From Siphonodentalium dalli (taxonomy: Eukaryota > Mollusca > Scaphopoda > Gadilida > Siphonodentaliidae), in the NCBI GenBank assembly GCA_032622095.1, contig CP136065.1, positions 67,981,675 to 68,045,674 on the forward strand: 64,000 nucleotides of DNA. Direction: 5' to 3'. Shown in pieces: positions 55,501-64,000 of this stretch; position 1 is the stretch's first letter; every line of letters starts with the position of its first letter. Both the position numbers and the translations under genes were made by a program. The notes beneath the pieces were generated by a model that made no database searches, was not told the DNA's origin, and saw nothing but the letters and a program-made list of their open reading frames with translations.

Positions 55501-58500
55501 TGAATATTTTTCAATATTCATACCGTTTAGAGTACTGGAAGATTAACTGAGCTGACATTGCCATCACATGGGTAAATGAAGGCCAAAACAAAAATAACTA
55601 GAATGCACTCACTGGAGCTGCCTATACTTGCGCCCATCACATATTTGGCATGTTTTGTGGTGTCTTGCCAACAACAGTTGAGAGATCGATACAAAATCTG
55701 GATATCAAATTTCAGTTCATCCATCGTTGAAATATTTGTGTGTACGGACAGAATATCTCTGTTATCTACAGGTGATCTATTACACTAATGATGGTCTTAG
55801 TAATACCGTACGTGTTGTTTGACATATTTATAGAATATAGACATCGCTGATTTGAAGGGCGTGAAGACGCTTGGTTGCCGCGATGATGCTATATATTATA
55901 TACCGATGGGTTAAATTACTAGTTTGACTAGAATGATTTGTGTATGCCATTGCACTTCAGCGGCAAAAACGACCGAAGTCAATTACAAATACCGACACAA
56001 TTAAATAAAAGACGCGTTAGTCTTTGAGTAAAGTGTGTAAATGTGAAGATGCCCTTAGCGACTGATCTACAGTCATCGGGAACATATCAAAATGTCTATT
56101 GCGTTGAGAATGAGAATGCTTGTTTTCCCAGTTAATAAATAAGGCATTTTAATTTTAATAATCTATGTTTTCACACTCACATTTTTCAGTGTAATTGCTT
56201 CTCAATTGAACCATGTGCTCGACTGTTTGGCCGGACATGGTTTATAAAAATGCACCAGGATCTTTCTGAAATGTTTTGAACTTCGAAGAAAGTTTCCAGA
56301 AATATGTTCGCACCTCACTGTCTCTGCGAGAAAATAAAGATTCCGCACGCTTTTAGACTTGATCTCAACTCATTTCCCGAGTTTCAAGTTACATAAAATA
56401 GGCTTCTAATGGGCAGTACTGTTGCCCACTTTTATTTGCCATGCAGGGTGTATATATATATATTTATAATAATAAAACACGAAGTTGTTGGCAGATGGAT
56501 TGGTTTAGCCTGTAATACGAGTCTCAGCTGTCTGGACATCGACACAATCGTGTCTGGTGTTTTGCGCGCCCTGTGACGTCCTGATGTTCGTCGTGACGTC
56601 ATGACGTCTTTATCGGTTTCCAGAAAGAAATATTTCAATATTGTTCTTTTATGAACGATTTATTACCAAAATAAAACCAGATAACAATGCAATTTAAGTA
56701 TATACGTGGATTTGATTTACAATTGGTGCAACCATTTCATATTAGCGCATCTGCATTCTTTACGTTATGTTCTTCCGGTATTACGTAACATATTCACGGA
56801 AGGACAAATAAACAGACAGATATCCGAATCGAAAAAACAATACTTGCGTCCAGCATGGACTGGCGCAAGTAACGAGTGTGAGGACTGATGTCAGTGCTTT
56901 TTCAGTGAATTTTGTTCCACATTTTGGGTAAATATTGAGACTGGAAGCCCCCTTCTCTTTATTACCAATGTATTTGGTCCATTTTAGAAGCCTGTACATC
57001 TATACATTCAATTAAGTAGTCATACTTTGTGTCTAAGCATGGATTTGAAAAACAAAATTACATGACACTGGAAAAACTGGCATCGGAAAAACTGGCATCA
57101 GAGAAACTGCCATAGGTGTTAAGAACTAACCACCCACCATCTATACATTGCATCCTGAAATTTTGTTGCGACCATGCCCACCTCCACTTGAACACTGTCT
57201 TACAATTTGAGTCTACTGTTGATATCAAAGAAACACATATGTATCTTATAAACAGGGGCTTGGCTACAGGGTCTCCGCATTTTGGTGATGGCGTTCACAT
57301 CAGAATAACCCACTGCACCCCTTTGAACCAAACTACATTGCCAAGTCCATGAGATACAATTTGCTCCCACGGGTTGAAATTGTGCATATGGTAGAGGTGC
57401 TTTACAACTGTTGGAAATGTTATGTTTCAAAGGTTAGAATTGTTGGCCATTCTGGTGAAAATATTTAATCAGAAGTTGACTTTTTATTTTTTAGAAAAAT
57501 TTAATACAAAATACAGGTTGTAGAATGTCACTATCAGAAACAAATTCAACCTACATCTATGTTTGATCTGTGTCAAAATGTTTGCTAAAGCGTGGTGGCG
57601 GTGCGGCACCCCATCCCCTGTCGCCACATCTCTGACATTTATGCACCCATGAATATGGCACGTTAAAACATTTTACTGAAAACTGATCTCTATTATCTGT
57701 GGGGCTGGAATCTATTGAATCATCTTGGTTGAGATAATCCGTTAAAGGTTCGTTAGTCACACAGTATATAAAAGCGTGGCATACGCGTGTAAACTCCATG
57801 AGTAAATGTTCTTATATAAGGTTTTCAAAACTGACTAGAGCCTAACATTATTTAAATATCACGTATATGAAGGATTTTAGAACTATGACTTGGTTCAGAT
57901 GAAGAAGCCACCACTTACCCATTACAGGAGATAGAGTTAGAGACGAACACCAGTATATCATGCACTGTGACGCTCTATGTTCAATGGGAAGACGTTTTAT
58001 ATATTAGTCGTTAACAAGTTCCCCCCAAACTTGATCAAGTTTAATATTGTATTCGAAAAGCTAGAACAACTAATGGGTTCACAGCCAAGACAAGGGAATA
58101 CAATACAGTAAAGACACTCTCCCCTCTGTCGAATTTTGAAGAGCCAATTATAATTATAGAGCATGGCATTCCGCATTTTTTAAAGCATGTTTGCCATCTG
58201 AGAATTGTCGAATTCGAATTTCATGGCACTTGATATGTGTTTATCGTATTTGTCTAAATTGTACATTTTGGTGGGGTAGGGGTAGGTAATTCCACTAATA
58301 CTGGGAATAGTGTTAAATATATCGAAGGCATTTGGTTACATTTTGAAGGGGTATCGTCATATAATAGTATCATGCAACAAAATTAAACATTGATTTATTA
58401 TTATATTTTTCGCGCTTTTATATTTAAATTTTTTTTTTTTACATTTGTGAAGAGTGTGAAAGGGCTACACTGACACTAACCTGAGGGTCAACATGGTCTT

Positions 58501-58980
58501 GATGTCGATGTCTATAGTTATTCTACTATATTTGTTTGAAAAGAGTAATGACTAAGGCAGTTATATATGAAGAATTATGGGCAGAAATCGAAAATTCTGA
58601 CGCACGGATGGAATGTCAATATGCCTATTATTGTCGTTGTTAGAAATTTTGATGGGGTGAGGGTAAGTATTTCGGTCATACCAGATCATTCTCCTGGAAT
58701 GTCTAACATGGCAATGGTTTTCTGAGTGATATATGTCGCTGTATTATAACCAATGTTAGAAGTATGTATGAAAACTAAGATCTCGATTTATTTGTTACAT
58801 TCCTATTACCATTTTGGCAGCCATCTTGGACCCGGTGACAATTATTCAATTCACCGTATATGAAATTAAATACTTATATCTATTTGTGCTTGCTTCTAAA
58901 TATTTCTCGAATAATAGACAATCGACATATGTTCTGTGAAATTGTGATTATATGACATAAAGACGCATACAACAGAAAAT
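55500..58980. other. gene-poor stretch
   Basis: No exon of a known family. Short AT microsatellites occur near 56450, and a small direct repeat near 57065-57110 contains AAACTGGCATC. A CCATTTTGGCAGCCATCTTG fragment at about 58810 belongs to the repeat family of 45.3-50.8 kb. Confidence 0.35.
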
Positions 58981-59003
58981 AATGGGGAACAATTATTAGA
59001 CAA

Positions 59004-59487
59004 CTAGCTCATGTGCCCGACTTCGTTCGGGCTATTTAGGGATTTGTGATCGCCTCCGTCTGGGCAGAATATTAGGAGAAAGAAAAAAACCTATTATCGA
59101 TCGGTCCAGAAACATGATTGTATGAGCGTATATGAACTGGTTCAAGGTCAGGGACATAGTCCCACGAGAAATTGGATCCGCCCATATTGTTCCCGGGATC
59201 AACGTAGGTCTATAACAAACCAAATTTGAGTCGGATCGGTCGAGGTCCAGAAATATGCCTATATGAGCGTATATGAGCGAGATCAAGGTCACGTGCACGG
59301 TCGCACGTGAAATTGGACCCGCCCATATTGTTCCCGGGATGACAGATCTGCCCGTGCACCCCTGATTCGAACGGCGCCATATCATGGTGATTATGTATAC
59401 GTTTGGTGGAAATCGGCGATAAAACTGTTTCATAATATTTTTTTTGGCTGCACCTACCCTTTTCTGCCCCTGCACCAACAGCGTCAC
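59004..59487 (-). mobile_element. Helitron-type 3' end with internal tandem units
   Basis: On the minus strand the sequence ends in a hairpin GCCCGAACGAAGTCGGGC, then ACATGAG and CTAG, followed by T: the Helitron 3' layout. Inside are two ~120-base units sharing GAAATTGGA(T/C)CCGCCCATAT, TGTTCCCGGGAT and TATGAGCGTATATGA. The 151-codon minus frame over this region follows the repeat and does not look like a gene. The 5' end was not found; related text continues to about 59830. Confidence 0.65.
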
Positions 59488-59856
59488 TTTAGAAACACAA
59501 TTTAACCCGCACCATTATCTTCCTCATACAAAGTTACCCCTGTTAGACCGCCTTGGTGACATCTCGATTGTACCCCGAAGTTATATGTACATGTAGAACA
59601 CAGATATTGGGAATATATCTGGGCACCACATGTGGCGTTTTTAACACACACGATTTGATTCCTCGTATCATTGGCACAAAACATATTTGATCAGTTTCGG
59701 TGACCATCACCTCCCTATTTCAGACTCAAGCGGTGGAGGTGATTATATATACAATTGGTGAAAATTGGCGAGTATACAAATTCGTATAATTGTTAGTGCC
59801 CCCCCCCCCCCATATCTCTCACACAAACAGCGCCAATTTCGTGTATATATCACCGA

Positions 59857-59950
59857 GAGCTTTCCGATGAATGGCAACAAGCCATATTTCCGACTAAAAT
59901 CCTGAAAAGTTACCCATAATTCTGCTGTGTTGAAGGAGTCGATTACTAGT
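59857..59950. mobile_element. mariner-like MITE, half copy
   Basis: The right half of the CAGTAATGCCC family: GATGAATGGCAACAAGCCAT, then ACCCATAATTCTGCTGTG and GAGTCGATTACTA. The left half is missing. Confidence 0.7.
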
Positions 59951-60199
59951 ACAGGCGAATTAGGGTTGAACCCGGAACTAATTGCAACACAAATGCCAAA
60001 GGTGCCACCATATAAAGTAAGTCAATGCATGCAACATACACAACATTTAGAGAACAATATTTGGGACAAATAGCAAAATTTCTGTTTCCATGACAACGAG
60101 TGGTGATTTTAACTGACTGTGGAAACTAGGTGTTACATTGCGTGTGTGGCGAGAACTGTTTCAATTATTTCAAATATTATGTTGTTTTATATGAACACT

Positions 60200-60860
60200 C
60201 ATTATTGTCTAACTTTTGAAACGAGGTTCACCTCTTGGGAAGGTGAAGGTCATATGTAAAGGTCAAGGTCATTGTTAAAAAATGTGTGCTTTTTCCGATA
60301 CTATCATATAACTTCGACCCACTTGATTGAAATTAAAGATGTAGAGAGACGAAGATATATTTAAAATAATTTGGAGGACCACTGCTTAGTACAGAATTAT
60401 AGTTTTACCAATAATATCAACTCATGCCCAAGATATAGATCTTCAAAGTTGGTGGTACCCTTTCGTGATAAGCAAAATTGCGTAGTATTTTGACCAGACA
60501 TGGTTATACGTGTAGGTGAGCGGCCATTAGAGGAAAAGGGCCATATTTAAGAAGTTTAATACAAATTCGGATACCGTTGGAAAGGTTATGGATTGTCCAT
60601 TCTTATTAACCATGTAGTAGTGAGCAAAAGTGGAAAGAAAATGTAACTATTATTGTTGCCATGGCAACGGTTATATACTATTTTTGTGAAAAAAATGGTG
60701 AAAAAGGTCATATCTAAGAATATAATTGGTCTGGGTAAGAATAGTTCCTATACAAATATACATCTAGGTAAATGTTCAACATGATGTTCCGTCATCTGCT
60801 ATTTTTGTAGGTCAAAGTCACACTTACAGGTCAAGGTCATTCGGGGGGAAGTTGAAAACA
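60200..60860. repeat. decayed AAGGTCAAGGTCAT-type repeats
   Basis: Repeated AGGTCAAGGTCATT strings at about 60260 and 60825 bound similar text. No clear ends or coding frame. Confidence 0.4.
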
Positions 60861-60990
60861 CCGGTTTTGCTCACATAACAATAACATATATATGCAGCCT
60901 GCATGTCCCTGTGATATTGCAAGAAATAAGAACGCAATAAATAATCACATACAATTTCTAAACAATATGATATATTACATTCCCCATGTG

Positions 60991-61761
60991 CAGGGACGTG
61001 GCGACAGGGGGATTGTGGGTGTCTCACCCCCCCCCCAACTTTGGTCAATATTTTCAACAGTTGGAAATTTCATACCTAACACTACATTAGTTGGAAATTT
61101 CACACCAACAGTAGGTTTAAAATGTTCTTGTAGTTTGATTTTCAAACAATTTATTCGGGGAATTTATTGTTTTTGGACCAATATTTGCATATCTTCCTAC
61201 TGTGGTCAAAATTTTGGACTGAAATGGCCATCAGTTGGAAATTTTCCAACCTTATGGGGGGGGGGTGTCAGGTTAGAAAGTTCCAACACTTGGAAAGCTT
61301 GTGTCCTGGTCCCTCCCCCGTGGCCAGTCAAAAACTGCTAGTTAATTTAAGAAAACAATAGTGTCCTACATTTGGTCAACATTGTCATTGGAATTGTCAT
61401 CAGTTGGAAATTTTACAGCCTAAGTGGGGCTGTCAGGTTTGAAATTTCCAACTCTCGGAAGGCTTGAGGCTATAGTCTAGATGCTAGGATTTTGCGATTT
61501 TCTTGTTCAGATTAAAAAATTTTCACACACCGGGCCGAACCATGTTCCCTCCCCGTGGCCAATAAAAAAAACTGCTAATTAGTTTAAGAAAACAATATTT
61601 TACTACATCTAGTCAAAATTGTGGACTGAAATGGTCATCAGGGGTGCAACTGGAATTATGCAAAACATGTTTGTCGGCCGGATTCAAGTGGGGGGGGGGG
61701 GGGTGCAGTTGTAATTCTACAAATTGGACACCCCAACGGAGACCCTCTAGCCACGACCCTG
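60991..61761. mobile_element. hAT-type non-autonomous element (family B), best copy
   Basis: The inverted ends CAGGGACGTGGC and GCCACGACCCTG are flanked by a perfect 8-bp target duplication, CCCATGTG (60983-60990 and 61762-61769). The interior is made of two or three diverged direct units with CAGTTGGAAATTT and TGGACTGAAATGGTCATCAG-like text, plus G and C runs. The copy is longer than its relatives at 11543, 16682 and 37506, apparently by internal duplication. Its 149-codon frame is composition-driven. Confidence 0.85.
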
Positions 61762-61769
61762 CCCATGTG

Positions 61770-63170
61770 TGTATTTCAATTTCATAAGGATGTACATAAT
61801 GTGTGGGGTACGTGATTTTCGTATTAGGGAGTGTGGTTCCTGACAGCGACGCATTTGTTTTGGTCCGATATGGTTGACAACTGTATAAGCATGCTAAGTT
61901 ATGTATCAATGAGTAAGTTAGGTATGGTTAACCTTTCTCAGTTCAAAATTACACATTTGAGAGTATTTATACACAATATATTATATATTGTAGTTGATTA
62001 CCATGGTAATGCATGTATACACTTAACGTTGGTTCAATACTTCGAGAAATGATTGATCTTATTAGATGTCCGATTCTGTGACATCTAACGACATTCCAAG
62101 ATATATAGACACGCACCTCGCAATATATATAACTGCACAAATATCACAATGGCGCCAATAACGCTATGACATCACACCCGATATTTGAGCCAAACACAAT
62201 ATACATAGAGCAGGCCTACTTCCTCAGTACTGCTTCCATAGTTGATTACGGTGATCAACGAAACAGAGCTATATTTAAAGATGGTCTGTCTCTTTGTAAA
62301 CATGTGCTACATAGTTACCGGGGTATAAAATATTATATATAAATCGAAGATCCCTGTCCGGAAATGCTTCAATCGATTACTATTGATTATAGTTCGAATA
62401 TTTTCAGGTCTAAAAATATGTGGTTGTTTAGCTAACGAACAATAGTGGTTATGTTGACAGAGACCATATATTTTATTTTGTAATTTTGTCACAAATAAAC
62501 TTTAATTAGACTCTCTATCGCTTATAACTATCTAACGAAACAATACAAACAATCAATATGGGACATTTGACGTTCGGTGCATAGCTATGGGAACACCCTA
62601 ATGATCTCTATCGCTACATGGTATCGCCTAAATGGTCTGTTATAAAAATAGAACAATAACTTGTCCCACTTAATCATCTCATTTTACAATAAGCGTTTCC
62701 GGACATGGGACTTCGATTAATATCTATTATTTTATACGCACGAAACTATTTAAAAATTGTTATATAAAGAGATAATCCATCTTTAACAATTTCAATATAC
62801 AATATCATACAGATGGAACTACATTGAGTGGATATATTTACTTTCCTGTGTCCATGGGCAACAGAATAATATAATGATGTTCGTAATTATTTTCGTTCAA
62901 GAGTTATTCTTGTTTTTTTCTGAAAATAATGGTGTTCTGTTCATCCACACAGATAACTGAGTCATGCATGGTCTATCAGAACTCTACGAAAAATTGGGTC
63001 GCCATCAGCAGTGCTTTCATTAGAGCATTTCCAAAAAAATAATTGACCGATATGGTTCCATTGTAGAGTTATTGTCGCTCCAAACTATTTTGGATGACTA
63101 TTATAATCAGCATGTCCGTTTGCTTGTATGGTTGTCTGAATCATAAATTTTAACAATATTAAACAGAACT
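61770..63170. other. gene-free stretch
   Basis: AT-rich; no exon or defined repeat. Confidence 0.35.
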
Positions 63171-63174
63171 AGAT

Positions 63175-64000
63175 TTCAAGTTCCCGGCGGAAATGTGGAT
63201 ACCTCCATGTTTTAGACTTCCATCAATAGAAATATGATATTTCGTAAAATAACAATGACAAGGACAACGGCATATGAAATAGCGACATAGAAGCTTTCAT
63301 TTTGAAATATCGTTGATCGCTGGGTGGATGAAAACTTATATTTGGCTTTTTTTCTGACACCCCTCTCCTGGCCCATTTCCTGGCGCGACGTCGACCAATG
63401 TTACCACATGTGTTCGATTCAGTATTCTAAACAAAATGTCAAATCGAATAGCGTCATAAATGCTTTCATTTTGAATGAGTACGGGCGACATGCCATTCTA
63501 GCCCATTATTATTAATGTTTATGGGCTTTTGTATATATCACCAGTTTCAAGAATTTTGCGAATTTGTAATGGCCATCTCTCAGAGACTTTATATTCTGAG
63601 TTTGGTGATAATCAGATCGAGAACAAAATTTGGCCATTTTTAACACCCCTCCCCTGACCCCGCGTCTGATTGGACCTTCGCCAAATTACCCCATAAGTTC
63701 GTCTTAGTATTCTCAAGACAATGACATATGAAATAGCAACACAGATGCTTTCATTTTGATGACGTTTCGTTTTAACCGTGGTAATTATATCCCCATCCCA
63801 AAAGATGGGTGTATAATGGATTACATGCGTCCGTCCGTCTGTCAAGCCGTCCGTGTGCCCGACTCCAGAGGTACAAATGTGGGTTATTTCACACGTACAT
63901 GGCATACAAATGGGTTGAATTTTACTTGTGTAATGAACCCCACAAATTCATTGTCAAAATTTCAAATTTCGACAAGCAACCCACCAGTAGCCGAACATTT
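63175..64000. repeat. diverged repeat units at the window end
   Basis: Units at about 63293, 63463 and 63745 share GCTTTCATTTTGA and, between them, CACCCCTC(T/C)CCTG(G/A)CCC. After these comes CCCATCCCAAAAGATGGGTG and a TCCGTCCG/GTCTGTC stretch, a layout seen at the ends of some invertebrate elements. The right edge is cut by the window. Confidence 0.5.

Noticed and set aside
59032-59487. 151-codon minus-strand frame as a gene
   Set aside because: It follows two tandem DNA units next to a Helitron 3' end and shows no domain.
61167-61361. Open frames over the hAT-type element at 61 kb
   Set aside because: They lie wholly inside a non-autonomous element with homopolymer runs and have no transposase motif.

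Overview
The window is animal nuclear DNA. It has AT-rich, spliced genes with long introns, GT/AG exon borders and many eukaryotic transposable elements: non-LTR retrotransposons, a Penelope-like remnant, Helitrons, and hAT-, piggyBac- and mariner-type miniature elements. There is no sign of bacterial organisation. The mix of elements, a C-type lectin-like gene and frequent TACATGTA-type strings suggest a marine invertebrate, perhaps a mollusc, brachiopod, annelid or amphioxus. That placement is inference; the sequence does not fix the species.

Two host genes can be supported, both on the minus strand. The first is the 3' end of a C-type lectin-like gene. One exon (20601-20792) carries the N-terminal half of the domain and one (9390-9649) the C-terminal half. 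Their intron phases fit, and the ~11 kb intron between them holds a nearly full-length LINE. The second is a METTL24-like (Methyltransf_22-type) methyltransferase gene running from about 53851 down to 26510. Five exons (45026-45174, 37949-38080, 36597-36671, 35210-35345, 26510-26800) join in frame at every junction and give an uninterrupted C-terminal catalytic region. A sixth, upstream exon (53720-53851) encodes a short cytoplasmic tail, a signal anchor and a Pro/Thr-rich stem. It is a good but less certain first exon. The product would be about 304 residues, a type II membrane protein probably of the secretory pathway.

Layout: 1-9 kb has a LINE fragment, tandem repeats, three fold-back elements, a hAT-type miniature element and a dense GAACCA/TGGTTC array. 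9-21 kb is the lectin gene with a LINE and hAT-type repeats in its intron. 21-25 kb has a Penelope-like RT remnant (plus strand) abutting a decayed LINE (minus strand). 25-54 kb is the methyltransferase gene; its introns contain a direct duplication, a ~66 bp minisatellite, LINE fragments, mariner-like and hAT-like miniature elements, three Helitrons in tandem, two piggyBac-like non-autonomous elements and a large inverted pair of repeats. 54-64 kb is gene-poor, with a Helitron 3' end, a hAT-type element with a perfect 8-bp target duplication and other decayed repeats.

The most noteworthy items are the reconstructed methyltransferase gene with elements inserted within 27-40 bases of its splice sites, the head-to-tail Helitron triplet, a LINE with a variant 2A-like NPGP motif upstream of its endonuclease, and a palindrome-ended element found inside two unrelated carrier elements. 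No tRNA, rRNA, CRISPR array or operon-like structure was seen.
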